Translations under genes and position numbers: made by a program
The notes under the pieces: model-generated
Database searches by the model: none
Told to the model about the DNA's origin: nothing
What the model saw: the letters and a program-made list of their open reading frames with translations, nothing else
Source: Bacillota bacterium
GTDB lineage: Bacteria; Bacillota; Clostridia; Christensenellales; SZUA-584
NCBI GenBank assembly: GCA_023459495.1
Contig: JAEWTL010000039.1
Span: 18,990 to 82,989, forward strand
Length of the DNA stretch: 64,000 nt
Reading direction: 5' to 3'
Shown: one piece after another, positions 52,379 to 61,533 of the stretch
Layout of the letters: the number at the start of each line of letters is the position of its first letter
Position numbering within the stretch: position 1 is the first letter of the stretch

Positions 52379-54800
52379 AGGACAAAACAACGAAATGGGC
52401 AAGGACATCACGCCCGTCTCGATGAGCGATATGATGCACGACTCCATGATACCGTTTGCGGAGTACGTCATCATGGACCGCGCCCTGCCGCGCGTGGAGG
52501 ACGGCTTAAAGCCCGTGCAGCGCCGTATCCTCTATACGATGATGGAACTGGGCTTAACGCCCGACAAGCCACACAGAAAATCCGCGCGTATCGTCGGAGA
52601 CTGTCTCGGTAAATACCATCCGCACGGCGATACGTCGGTGTACGACGCGATGGTGCGTATGGCGCAGGACTTTGTGATGCGCGCGCCGCTCGTGCAGGGC
52701 CATGGTAACTTCGGCAGCATGGACGGTGATAGCGCGGCCGCGATGCGTTACACCGAAGCGCGGCTTTCCCCCATCGCCATGGAGATGCTGGCCCACATCG
52801 AGAAGGACACGGTCCGCTTCTCGTACAACTTCGACGACACCTTAAAAGAGCCCGATATGCTGCCCGCGCGCTTCCCCAATCTGCTGGTGAACGGCGCGGC
52901 AGGCATTGCAGTAGGCCTGGCTACGAACATACCGCCGCATAACTTGGGCGAGGTCATCGACGGCGTGGTGGCGCGCATTGAAAACCCAAAAATGACGCTG
53001 GAAGAGCTGATGCAGCATATCCCCGGGCCGGACTTCCCCACTGGCGGCTATATGCTTAATCTCGACGGGTTGAAGGAAGCCTACGCCACAGGCCGCGGTA
53101 AGATCACCATCCGCGCCAAGGCGAATATCGAAAAGGGCATTAACGGCAAAACCAACATTGTTATTACCGAGATGCCGTATCAAGTGAATAAGGCCGCGAT
53201 GCTGAGCAAGATACTCGCGGTCACCGAGCAGAAAAAAGACATGTTCGCAGGCGTCTCCGATATCCGCGACGAGTCCGACCGCACGGGCATCCGCGCCGTC
53301 ATCGAGGTGCGCAAGGATTACGACCCGAAGAAAATACTGAACTGCCTCTATAAATACTCCGATCTGCAGGTGACGTTCGGCATCAATATGGTGTGTATTG
53401 CGGACAGCCAGCCCAAGCAGCTCTCGCTGATGGAAATCATCGACTACTACATCGCGTTCCAGAAGGATGTGGTGACGCGTCGCACAAAGTACGACCTCGA
53501 AAAGGCGAAGCAGCGTGAGCACATCCTGGCGGGCCTTATCATCGCTGTGCAAAACATCGATGAGGTCATCCGCATTATCCGTAGCTCGTCCTCCCCCCGT
53601 GAAGCGCGAGACCGGTTGATGGAGCGCTTTACCTTAACACAGATTCAGGCGCAGGCGATTCTCGATATGCGGCTTGCGCGGCTGACCGCTCTCGAGATTG
53701 AGGCACTTCAGAAGGAATACGCTTTCATCCTTGAAACCATCAAACGGCTGGAAGCCATCCTTGCGTCCGAAGCCAAGCTGATGCGCGTCATCATGCACGA
53801 GCTCGGCGAAATCAAGGAGAAGTACGCGGACAAACGCCGCACGCGTATTTCCGAGTCCAGCGCGGATATTGAAATCGACGAAAACGAGTTCAAGCAGGTG
53901 GAGGAATGCGTTATCCTGCTTACACAGAACGAGTTCTTCAAGCGAGTGAACCAGAAGTCGTACCAGAAATCCACCCTGCCCGGTACGGATGGCGACATCG
54001 TACAGAGCATCGTGCCTTCGGCGACAGACCGGCGCGTGCAGATATTTACGAGCGCTGGCAACCTCTACACGCTGGCTTCGACCGATATCCCGGAATGCAA
54101 GCTCAAGGACAAGGGCAAGCCGCTCTCCGCCATCCTCGCGGGAGTGGATAAGAACGAACGCATTGCAGGCGTATTCTCTGTCGCGGACTACAATGGCGGT
54201 GCGGAGCTGTTCTTTGTCACAAAGAATGGCATGATTAAGCGCAGCAGCCTCGCCGATTACGATGTGCGCAACAAGCGCATCGCGGCGTGCGGCGTTTCCA
54301 CGGGCGACGAGATACTCTCCGTTACGCTGGCCAAGGCAGACAGCGACTGGATTGTCGTGACCAGAAACGGCATGGCTATCCGATTCAACTCCTCCGAGGT
54401 TTCCTCCATGGGCCGCGCCGCAAAGGGCGTTAAGGCCGTGGCGCTGGAGAAGGGTGACAGCGTTGTACTGGCCTCCCCCGTCGGTGAGCAGGATGATCTG
54501 GCAATCTTTACAGAGCTCGGCTATGCGAAGCTGACCAAGGCATACCAGTTCGAGGCGCAGCGGCGCGGCGGCAAAGGCGTAAAAGCCGTCACGCTCAGCA
54601 AGCCCACCGGGAGCTATATCGCGGCGGCGTTCATCGTGAGCGAGCCGTGTGGCATCGTGGCTACGATGAAGTCCGGCGACAACGTGGAGCTTTCATCCGA
54701 GCAGCTGGAGCGTGGACCGCGGACCGGCAAAGGCGCAGCAGCCGTGATGGTGGTGTTGGGCAATGTGGTCGTTTCGGCAGGCAAGTACTTTCTGACATAA
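52371..54800 (+). CDS. gyrA: Type IIA DNA topoisomerase subunit A (gyrase-like, with GyrA box)
   Basis: 809 residues. Breakage-reunion domain: RALPRVEDGLKPVQRRIL, the quinolone-region-like GKYHPHGDTSVYDAMVRMAQ and catalytic Tyr in AAMRYTEARLS. The C-terminal half is a beta-pinwheel; its sixth-blade region holds a perfect GyrA box QRRGGKG (near residue 726), the element that lets gyrase wrap DNA and supercoil it and that ParC lacks. Together with the B subunit this points to gyrase. A TTCG-loop terminator follows 13 nt later. Confidence 0.87.
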   Translation: MSEGQNNEMGKDITPVSMSDMMHDSMIPFAEYVIMDRALPRVEDGLKPVQRRILYTMMELGLTPDKPHRKSARIVGDCLGKYHPHGDTSVYDAMVRMAQDFVMRAPLVQGHGNFGSMDGDSAAAMRYTEARLSPIAMEMLAHIEKDTVRFSYNFDDTLKEPDMLPARFPNLLVNGAAGIAVGLATNIPPHNLGEVIDGVVARIENPKMTLEELMQHIPGPDFPTGGYMLNLDGLKEAYATGRGKITIRAKANIEKGINGKTNIVITEMPYQVNKAAMLSKILAVTEQKKDMFAGVSDIRDESDRTGIRAVIEVRKDYDPKKILNCLYKYSDLQVTFGINMVCIADSQPKQLSLMEIIDYYIAFQKDVVTRRTKYDLEKAKQREHILAGLIIAVQNIDEVIRIIRSSSSPREARDRLMERFTLTQIQAQAILDMRLARLTALEIEALQKEYAFILETIKRLEAILASEAKLMRVIMHELGEIKEKYADKRRTRISESSADIEIDENEFKQVEECVILLTQNEFFKRVNQKSYQKSTLPGTDGDIVQSIVPSATDRRVQIFTSAGNLYTLASTDIPECKLKDKGKPLSAILAGVDKNERIAGVFSVADYNGGAELFFVTKNGMIKRSSLADYDVRNKRIAACGVSTGDEILSVTLAKADSDWIVVTRNGMAIRFNSSEVSSMGRAAKGVKAVALEKGDSVVLASPVGEQDDLAIFTELGYAKLTKAYQFEAQRRGGKGVKAVTLSKPTGSYIAAAFIVSEPCGIVATMKSGDNVELSSEQLERGPRTGKGAAAVMVVLGNVVVSAGKYFLT

Positions 54801-54812
54801 GGGTTTTCACGC

Positions 54813-54840
54813 AGCGCGTCCTTCGGGGCGCGCTTTTTTG
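54813..54840 (+). terminator. Terminator of the topoisomerase operon
   Basis: Nine-pair GC-rich stem (54813-54821 with 54826-54834) closed by a TTCG tetraloop, then TTTTTT. Confidence 0.9.
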
Positions 54841-54963
54841 TTTGTGAACTGTTGATGGATAGACGAATTGATTGGCGGCCTTCTCTGAACCACGTTTATA
54901 TCGCATAGCTGTATGGCATAATATCCATAGCACCAAGCAGAACAGCAAATGGAGGCTGCGAAA

Positions 54964-55626
54964 TTGGTGGATAAAAACGCAGATATAAAACCCTCCGAAA
55001 CCAGAAAGCCGAGATATAGAAAACATGTCTGGCTGATAATAATTTCGGTCACCCTTTTTGCAATGCTGGCCGTGTACGTGGAGGCAGGGATCACCGTAGG
55101 GTTTGAGGGCTGGGTATATTCCGAGTCCGTAGAGCACATGTCGCCCGTGGTGACGGCTATTATAAAAGGAGTTACGCATGTCGGAGACTCAACGGTTATT
55201 GTCCCTTTCTGTCTGTTGTTGATTATCCTCCCAAGATCAAGGAGAACCATTGCCCTGCCGGTCTCCTCCGCCGTGATCCTGTCCACACTGCTGAACATTC
55301 TGCTCAAAAACATCTTTGCACGGGAACGGCCGGACATCCTGCGGCTCATTAACGAAACCAGCTACAGCTTTCCGAGCGGTCATGCCATGATCAACGCATC
55401 CCTATATACAATGCTAATTCTGCTGATTTTCAAATTCATAAAAAGCGCTCCGCGCAAGCTGGCGCTGTCTACCCTTTGCCTCATACTGATCATAGCAATC
55501 GGTTTCAGCCGGGTCTATCTGGGTGTGCATTATGCCGGAGATATCATCGGCGGATGGATCATCGGATTTACAATCTCCATTTTCGTTTATGCGATGTGGA
55601 AGCGGTACATATTCAGGAGTGTCTGA
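54964..55626 (+). CDS. PAP2-family membrane phosphatase
   Basis: 220 residues from TTG at 54964, 8 nt after GGAGG; GTG at 54967 is equally possible. The ATG at 54949 lies inside the ribosome-binding site, so is unlikely. Six membrane helices. All three phosphatase motifs are intact: KNIFARERP (KX6RP), YSFPSGHAM (PSGH) and SRVYLGVHYAGD (SRX5HX3D). It dephosphorylates lipid pyrophosphates such as undecaprenyl pyrophosphate or phosphatidate. Monocistronic by appearance. Confidence 0.92.
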   Translation: MVDKNADIKPSETRKPRYRKHVWLIIISVTLFAMLAVYVEAGITVGFEGWVYSESVEHMSPVVTAIIKGVTHVGDSTVIVPFCLLLIILPRSRRTIALPVSSAVILSTLLNILLKNIFARERPDILRLINETSYSFPSGHAMINASLYTMLILLIFKFIKSAPRKLALSTLCLILIIAIGFSRVYLGVHYAGDIIGGWIIGFTISIFVYAMWKRYIFRSV

Positions 55627-55633
55627 TCGCCTC

Positions 55634-55651
55634 ATGTTGCTTTTGCAACAT
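55634..55651 (+). terminator. Weak hairpin after the PAP2 gene
   Basis: Perfect 7-bp stem (ATGTTGC/GCAACAT) with a TTTT loop, 7 nt past the stop, but no T-run right after it. Confidence 0.35.
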
Positions 55652-55706
55652 ACGTTACGTTCCGTCTTTGTTAGGATAATACCATCAGACGATACAGGAG
55701 GCTGTT

Positions 55707-56027
55707 ATGGTCGAGAAACAGATTATTTACACCCTGTCACAGGAAAAGGTGATTGAACGGCTCGTTGAGGACGACAACGTAGCAATCAACCACATGGTAT
55801 TGCGTAAAGGCGAAGCACTTCCCTTGCACCACGCGAATTCCAATGTATACATGATCGTTGTGCGCGGTGCTGTCACTCTGGCGCTGGGTGATCAGGAACT
55901 GCACGTTTACTCCGCGGGCAGCATTGTGCTCATCCCCTATCAGACAAAAATGGATGTATCCAATCAGAGTGAGGCTGTACTGGAACTGTTTGTCGTGAAA
56001 GCGCCCAGTCCGCGTCACTTGGGCTAA
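55707..56027 (+). CDS. Small cupin-domain protein
   Basis: 106 residues, a single cupin barrel. Motif 1 is LRKGEALPLHHANSNVYMIVVRG (paired His at 41-42), and motif 2 is YSAGSIVLIPYQTKMDVSN, where the usual His is Gln. A metal ligand is therefore missing and enzymatic activity is uncertain. AGGAGG precedes the ATG. It overlaps the convergent DsrE-like gene by 4 nt at the stop codons. Confidence 0.85.
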   Translation: MVEKQIIYTLSQEKVIERLVEDDNVAINHMVLRKGEALPLHHANSNVYMIVVRGAVTLALGDQELHVYSAGSIVLIPYQTKMDVSNQSEAVLELFVVKAPSPRHLG

Positions 56028-56368
56028 ACGGTAAGCAGTTTTTTATTTTCTTTCAGTATCTCCGTCAGCGGTTCTCCCCATGGCTTGATTTCGATCCCCT
56101 GCTTTTCAAGGTCTTCCAGTGTGCCAAGCTTTTTGGCGCAGGCAACACAAGCGGAAAACTCAACGCCCACCGCTTTGGCTGTTTTAATCTCCTCCTTAAT
56201 TAGGAGGTTTTCAGCGGCCAGTTGAGCAGTCGCTCCCCAGATAATGACCGTGACGTGGTCCCACCATCCCCGGATAAGGCTGTTCTTAGCGTACATAAAG
56301 ACCATATGCAGGGACGTATTCAGGTCTGCATTTGTCCAGAGAATATATAACCGGTTTTCTTCTTCCAT
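56024..56368 (-). CDS. DsrE-family protein
   Basis: 114 residues from the ATG at 56366-56368 with GAGGAGGAAGG upstream; the frame extends to 56395. DsrE/F-like fold: LYILWTNADLNTSLHMVFMYAKNSLIRGWW, VTVIIWGATAQLAAENLLIKEEI, and VGVEFSACVACAKKLG with two cysteines (ACVAC) where sulfur-relay DsrE/TusD proteins keep their active Cys. It could take part in sulfane-sulfur transfer, but lies about 28 kb from the sulfur island. Confidence 0.82.
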   Translation of the reverse strand: MEEENRLYILWTNADLNTSLHMVFMYAKNSLIRGWWDHVTVIIWGATAQLAAENLLIKEEIKTAKAVGVEFSACVACAKKLGTLEDLEKQGIEIKPWGEPLTEILKENKKLLTV

Positions 56369-56481
56369 GTTGCCTTCCTCCTCAACCTGATCCATAAGCG
56401 TTATTCATATTATAAGCTGCGTATCCCGAAAAATCACTCTCTTCTTCATCGCTGATGCAGGGTATTCTGCGAAGATTGAAC

Positions 56482-56500
56482 AGCCGCGGTGGACGCGGCT
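56482..56500 (-). terminator. Weak hairpin after the first carboxypeptidase gene
   Basis: Stem AGCCGCG/CGCGGCT (7 bp, 5-nt loop) 8 nt past the stop, with only a poor T-run on the reverse strand (GTTC). Confidence 0.4.
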
Positions 56501-56507
56501 TGTTTCG

Positions 56508-57914
56508 TTATTTTCTGGCTCTATAGTTATATTGCGACCGGCGCGTTCTGGCGCGTTTGCGTTTGCTTTGGTTCACAATCAGCAGAACAATTACAGCTAC
56601 CGCGATAGCCGCGGCGGCAATGAGGATCCAAAGCCATATGCCGGGATCGTCCTTCTGATCATCCGGCGGCGGCGTTTGTGTTTCTGTCGGGGCAGCGACG
56701 CTCTCACCGGGTTCGTCCCCAGCCACGGCCACATCGCGCGGGGCAATCAGGCTGCCCTGATAGATTACCTGTCCGGTGCTCTTGATCTTGTATGTCACCT
56801 CGCCCAGCACGTCCCCTTCGGCAATAGGCGCCTGCAGCGTGCCGCCGAGCGTTGTTTCGGCCACAACTGAGTCCGTGCCATTTGCAATTGCATCAGCAAC
56901 GCTTTTATCCAGGGTGATATAAGTTCCGTTCGTATCCGGAACCGCAAACTCGATTGCACCTGAATCGCCCGCGGCAGCATTCTCCACCGTTGCCTGTACC
57001 GGACCTGCGCTGTCAATCAGCGTCGCGGCATCGACTGTGGTGAAGTTGCTGAATCCCCACTCATATAAGTCTTTGGAAAGTGTCCAGCGCAGCGGGTCAT
57101 TCTCCGCCGTCTTGTATATCAGACAGACCAGATTCATGCCGTCCTTAGAAGCCGATGAGACAAGGCAGTCTCCCGCATAGGGTGTGGAACCGGTCTTGAT
57201 GCCGTCTGCGTAAGAATAATAATATTCCGTATCGGTTCGCAGCAGCTTGTTTGTGTTTTGGACCACCCTTTCGGTCGTGCACATATTTGTGGGTGGCATC
57301 GTATAGGTTTCCTGCCCCACAATCTGAACAAACTCCGGATTTTGGAGCGCATAGCTCGTTAGGATCGCCATATCACGCGCGGTCGTAATATGGTTCTCAT
57401 CGTGCCTGCCGTGCGGCGTGGTGAACGTGGTGTGAGTCATGTCAAGCTCCTGCACCTTGGCGTTCATCATGGTCACAAAGCCTTCCATTGTTCCGTCAGG
57501 CGAGACCGTTTCAGCCACAGCCATTGCCGCTTCATTGCCGGAAGCCAGCATCATGCCGTTGATGAGGTCCTTGAAGACGACCTGCTCCCCTTCCTTCAGT
57601 TTAGGATCCAGCGTGGAACCGATTTGGGAAGCCGCATTCGCGGAGACGGTAACGACCTCGTTCATATCGCCGTTTTCGAGCGCCAGCAGAAGTGTCAGTA
57701 TCTTGGTAGTGCTGGCAGGCTCTATGGGCTCGTCAATATTTTTCTGGCATAATATCATGCCCGAGTTCTCATCAAACAGCATCACAGCATACGCACCGCT
57801 CATATCGCCTGTAAACGCGATTTCACCTGTATAGTCCATATAAGCCAGCGCGTTTCCCGCAAAGAGCGCCAGCATCAGCACAACCACTAAACAAAAGGCT
57901 GCAGCTTTCTTCAA
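56508..57914 (-). CDS. D-alanyl-D-alanine carboxypeptidase (DacF-like), copy 1
   Basis: 468 residues from TTG with GGAGGG 8 nt upstream. Signal peptide, then a penicillin-binding S11 domain: SxxK in EPASTTKILTLL (active Ser near 63), SGN in LASGNEAAM and KTG in DGIKTGSTPYAGDCLVSSA. A PBP5_C-like beta domain follows, then a Pro/Gln/Asp-rich linker, one membrane helix near 435-455 and a basic tail. It trims pentapeptide stems of peptidoglycan. Paralogue of the next gene upstream. Confidence 0.93.
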   Translation of the reverse strand: MKKAAAFCLVVVLMLALFAGNALAYMDYTGEIAFTGDMSGAYAVMLFDENSGMILCQKNIDEPIEPASTTKILTLLLALENGDMNEVVTVSANAASQIGSTLDPKLKEGEQVVFKDLINGMMLASGNEAAMAVAETVSPDGTMEGFVTMMNAKVQELDMTHTTFTTPHGRHDENHITTARDMAILTSYALQNPEFVQIVGQETYTMPPTNMCTTERVVQNTNKLLRTDTEYYYSYADGIKTGSTPYAGDCLVSSASKDGMNLVCLIYKTAENDPLRWTLSKDLYEWGFSNFTTVDAATLIDSAGPVQATVENAAAGDSGAIEFAVPDTNGTYITLDKSVADAIANGTDSVVAETTLGGTLQAPIAEGDVLGEVTYKIKSTGQVIYQGSLIAPRDVAVAGDEPGESVAAPTETQTPPPDDQKDDPGIWLWILIAAAAIAVAVIVLLIVNQSKRKRARTRRSQYNYRARK

Positions 57915-58049
57915 ATCTCATGCCCTCCAAGTTTGATTCTTATTTTATCTGGTGTTTATTATAATACTTTTGTAACAATTCGTATATAGCAATGTATCGG
58001 ACATCAGATGCTTGTCAGGTTTGTGCTTATCCTGTAACCCGCACATATA

Positions 58050-58073
58050 TAAAGCCGCGGCTCAGCGCGGCTT
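58050..58073 (-). terminator. Terminator after the second carboxypeptidase gene
   Basis: Perfect 8-bp stem AAGCCGCG (58052-58059) / CGCGGCTT (58066-58073), 7 nt past the stop, followed on the reverse strand by TATATATG. Confidence 0.55.
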
Positions 58074-58080
58074 CATATCA

Positions 58081-59529
58081 TTATTTTCTGATCTTGTAGC
58101 TGTAATGCGGCTGGCGCGGTTTGAAACGTTTGCGCTTGCGTTTGTTCACGTTCATCACCCGGATAACCAGAAATGCAATCAGTCCGGCGGGGAGCAGCAG
58201 CCACAGCCATACGAGAGAATTGTCCTTGGGTGTCTTGATCTGCGTGGGTTCGACAGGTGTCTGCGTTTCTACGGCAGTAGCGCCGCTCGAATTGGGCTCA
58301 GTGCCTGCCTTCACGACATCGCGCGAGGCAATGAGGTTGCACTGGTATATCGTCTCACCCGTGGTGGTGAATTTGTAGGTGAGCGTACCCAGCACGTCGT
58401 CCTTCGTGATGGGCGCCTGCAGCGTTTCCGTGTTATAAACGGCGTCAGCCTGGACCGCACTCGGGTCATCCAGGATAGCTTCTATGGTGGCTTGGGGGAG
58501 GGTGACGAAAACGGCACCTGCATCAGGTTTGTTAAACTCGAGAACACCCGAATCACCTGCCGAAGCATCCTCTACCGTAGCCTGCACCGACTCTACGCTC
58601 GTAATCAGCGACGCTAAGTCCACGGTTTCAAAGTTCTCGAAACCCCACTCGAAGAGGTCTTTGGTCATCGTCCACCGAACCGGATCATTTTCATTTACTT
58701 TGTATACGAGGCAGATCAAATTCATGCCATTCTTTGATGCAGAAGAAACAAGACAATCTCCTGCAACCGTCGTAGAACCTGTTTTAATTCCCGTAGCGTA
58801 TTGATAATAATATGTGTTGTCGGGCTGCATCAGTTTGTTGGTGTTCTTGACATTCCAAACGCCTGAATGTTTGTTATCGGCAGGCATGTCATACGAAGAC
58901 TGTCCTACGATCTGCACAAACACAGGGTTCTGCATTGCATACAGCGTCAGTATCGCCATATCCTCCGCAGTGGTATAATGGTCATCGTTGTGCATGCCGT
59001 GCGGCGTAACGAAGTTGCTGTGCGTCATGCCAATATCTTTGGCTTTCGCGTTCATCATCACCGCAAAATCCTCAACTGAACCCGCTATGTGATCCGCCAC
59101 GGCGACCGCAGCGTCGTTGCCGGACGCCATCATCATGCCGTTGAGGAGATCCTTCAATTTAATCTTTTCGCTTGATTTGATGCCCAGCTTTGAGCCGCCG
59201 ACAGGACCACCTAACTCAGTAGACGTTTCGCTGGACTTGATCGTAACCTCATCGTCCATATTGCCCTGCTCCAGCGCGATCAGGAGCGTCAGAATCTTGG
59301 TGGTGCTGGCAGGTTCGATCTGCTCTCTAAAGTTTTTCTGGTATAAAACCGTCTGTGACTCAACATCAACCAGCGCAACGGCGTATGCACCATTCGTATT
59401 GCCCGAAAAAGTAACATCCCCAGAATATTCCTTTAAACTGACTGAAAAGTCCGAAGCAGCCAGTGCGCTCTCTGCAAACAGTGCAAAGGTCATGACAGCC
59501 ACTAAAAATAAAGCCGCGATTTTTTTCAA
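58081..59529 (-). CDS. D-alanyl-D-alanine carboxypeptidase (DacF-like), copy 2
   Basis: 482 residues from TTG with GGAGGATGAG upstream. Same layout as copy 1: signal peptide, SxxK in EPASTTKILTLL, SGN in MASGNDAAV, KTG in TGIKTGSTTVAGDCLVSSA, PBP5_C-like domain, Thr/Pro linker, C-terminal membrane helix and an RKRKRFKPRQPHYSYKIRK-like basic tail. The two proteins align throughout, so they come from a tandem duplication; each seems to have its own terminator. Confidence 0.93.
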   Translation of the reverse strand: MKKIAALFLVAVMTFALFAESALAASDFSVSLKEYSGDVTFSGNTNGAYAVALVDVESQTVLYQKNFREQIEPASTTKILTLLIALEQGNMDDEVTIKSSETSTELGGPVGGSKLGIKSSEKIKLKDLLNGMMMASGNDAAVAVADHIAGSVEDFAVMMNAKAKDIGMTHSNFVTPHGMHNDDHYTTAEDMAILTLYAMQNPVFVQIVGQSSYDMPADNKHSGVWNVKNTNKLMQPDNTYYYQYATGIKTGSTTVAGDCLVSSASKNGMNLICLVYKVNENDPVRWTMTKDLFEWGFENFETVDLASLITSVESVQATVEDASAGDSGVLEFNKPDAGAVFVTLPQATIEAILDDPSAVQADAVYNTETLQAPITKDDVLGTLTYKFTTTGETIYQCNLIASRDVVKAGTEPNSSGATAVETQTPVEPTQIKTPKDNSLVWLWLLLPAGLIAFLVIRVMNVNKRKRKRFKPRQPHYSYKIRK

Positions 59530-59740
59530 ACCGTCTCATCCTCCATCGTTATCCGTCAAAAGTGCCAAACCCCCGCCATTATATCAGCGATGTTACATTA
59601 TGTACATCGTTGTGGACTATTACGTCAAACCAAGGCGGAGCTTGTCGCAATTTGGCGACGATTGTTGTTCATAGTATAACAGTAATCCGATACTTTGTGA
59701 ACCCTTCGCTTGGTTTTAGCCTGCTTTTTATGGGAGCCAG

Positions 59741-59771
59741 TGTTTGCAAACAGCGGCGCAGCATGTATAAT
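59741..59771 (+). promoter_or_regulatory. Promoter of the HAD-hprK-glcK operon with palindromic -35 region
   Basis: TTGCAA (59744-59749), 16-nt spacer, TATAAT (59766-59771), 27 nt before the ATG. The -35 box is inside a perfect 12-bp palindrome TGTTTGCAAACA (59741-59752), a candidate operator. Confidence 0.55.
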
Positions 59772-59797
59772 GGTGTCAACACTTCTGGGAGGACACC

Positions 59798-60598
59798 ATG
59801 GGATACCGAATGATCGCAATCGACTTGGACGATACGCTGCTCAGCAAAACCAAAACGATACCTGAGCGGGCTGCGCTGGCTGTGCGCAAAGCGGCAGGGG
59901 CAGGGCTGCGCGTGGTGCTGTGCACGGGCCGGACGATTAAAGGCATGCAGCGTTTTCACGAGGCGCTTGGGTTGGACACGCCCATGATCACCTCGGGAGG
60001 CGCGGAAGTCTATGACGCAAACGGCAGCATCCTGTACGCGAACCGGCTGGATCCCAAATCCGTGCATGATGTACTTTCGTTTGCGCAGGAATACGGAGTG
60101 CACGCGCAGGTCTATATTGACGGCGAACTCGCGTTTTATAAGCATAACGCCGAGGCAGCCAAATATGAGCGGTCCTACGGTTTTCCGGGCATCGAGATTC
60201 CCGATCTTTATGAACGCAAAGACATCGTTACTCCCAAGGTGCTGCTCATAGCAGAACCGGATATGATTATTTCAATGCAGCAGGAAGCTTTGAAACGCTT
60301 TCCGGAGCTCGTTATCAAGCGTTCCATGCCAATATATCTCGAATTTGTGCGTCCCGGCGTCGATAAAGGCGTCGCAATGCGGTTCATCGCCGACTCTTAT
60401 GGCATCGATCTGAAAGATGTTGCGGCTATAGGCGACAGCGAGATCGACGTCCCCATGATTCAGGCCGCCGGGCTGGGTGTTGCGGTTGCCAACGCCAGCG
60501 AGGAAACCAAGGCAGCGGCAGATATGGTCTGCGGTTCCAACGACGACGCAGGCGTCGCTGATGTTATTGAAATCATCCTTCGGGAGGAAACCACATGA
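59798..60598 (+). CDS. Cof-type HAD-family phosphatase
   Basis: 266 residues with GGGAGGAC before the ATG. HAD motifs: I IAIDLDDTLLS (Asp nucleophile), II VVLCTGRTIKG, III/IV lysine in VDKGVAMRF and AAIGDSEIDVPM. A C2-type cap lies at about 85-190. Probably hydrolyses sugar phosphates or a cofactor phosphate. The stop overlaps the hprK start (ATGA), making a HAD-hprK-glcK operon centred on sugar phosphate status. Confidence 0.93.
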   Translation: MGYRMIAIDLDDTLLSKTKTIPERAALAVRKAAGAGLRVVLCTGRTIKGMQRFHEALGLDTPMITSGGAEVYDANGSILYANRLDPKSVHDVLSFAQEYGVHAQVYIDGELAFYKHNAEAAKYERSYGFPGIEIPDLYERKDIVTPKVLLIAEPDMIISMQQEALKRFPELVIKRSMPIYLEFVRPGVDKGVAMRFIADSYGIDLKDVAAIGDSEIDVPMIQAAGLGVAVANASEETKAAADMVCGSNDDAGVADVIEIILREETT

Positions 60599-61533
60599 AA
60601 ACGAGGCTAAAGATCGACGACCTTGCAGCCGAGCTCGGGCTGTCCGTCCTCTACCGCGGCGACGTGGAGGAAATCGACATCAACACCTCCGACCTGAACC
60701 GGCCGGGGCTGCAGATGGCGGGCTTCTTCGAGTACTTCGCGGTCAACCGTATCCAGCTCTTCGGCATGGTCGAGATGACCTATTTGCAGAACCTCGACCT
60801 TGAACTGAAGAAAGAGCGGCTGGACAAGTATTTTGCAAGCGGCGTACCATGCGTGCTCATCGGCCGCAACCTGACGCCGCCGCCCGAGATGATGGAGGCT
60901 GCGCAGCGGTACAATACCCCCATCCTCATGTCCGGCCTGACCACCACCAAGCTCTCCCACAAGACCACGGTATACCTCGACCGCGTGCTGGCGCCCAGCA
61001 TTGCCCGCCATGCGGGCCTGATGGACGTCTACGGTGTGGGTATCCTGCTGATGGGTGACTCCGGCGTAGGCAAGAGCGAGACGGCACTGGAGCTCGTCAA
61101 GCGCGGCCACCGGCTCGTTGCGGACGACGTGGTGGAGATCATCAAGCTATCCGACAACCAGCTTGTGGGCCAGTCCCCCGAGGTTATCCGGCATATGATG
61201 GAGATACGCGGCCTTGGCATCATCGACGTGCGCACACTATACGGCATCGGCGCGGTGCTGGTCGAAAAATCCATCGAGCTCGCGGTCAATCTGGAGCTCG
61301 GTGAAGTACCCAACATCGACCGTCTGGGCCTCTATGACGACTACATCACGCTTTTGGGGGTTAAAATTCCCACCATTACGATACCGGTCCGGCCCGGTCG
61401 TAACCTTGCGATCATCATTGAAGTAGCTGCCATGAACTTCCGTCTGAAGTGCATGGGACAGGTGACAGCCGACCAGCTTGACAGCCGTTTACTCAGCATC
61501 ATCGCGCCCGGCGCGGTCAAGGAGGACCTATGA
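60595..61533 (+). CDS. hprK: HPr kinase/phosphorylase
   Basis: 312 residues, normal length. N-terminal domain, then the kinase core with P-loop LLMGDSGVGKSETALELVKRGH, the ADDVVEI strand, and the HprK signature EIRGLGIIDVRTLYGIGAV plus the C-terminal VRPGRNLAIIIEVAAMN. It phosphorylates HPr at Ser46 in response to fructose-1,6-bisphosphate and ATP and drives catabolite repression with CcpA. Overlaps both neighbours by 4 nt. Confidence 0.97.
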   Translation: MKTRLKIDDLAAELGLSVLYRGDVEEIDINTSDLNRPGLQMAGFFEYFAVNRIQLFGMVEMTYLQNLDLELKKERLDKYFASGVPCVLIGRNLTPPPEMMEAAQRYNTPILMSGLTTTKLSHKTTVYLDRVLAPSIARHAGLMDVYGVGILLMGDSGVGKSETALELVKRGHRLVADDVVEIIKLSDNQLVGQSPEVIRHMMEIRGLGIIDVRTLYGIGAVLVEKSIELAVNLELGEVPNIDRLGLYDDYITLLGVKIPTITIPVRPGRNLAIIIEVAAMNFRLKCMGQVTADQLDSRLLSIIAPGAVKEDL

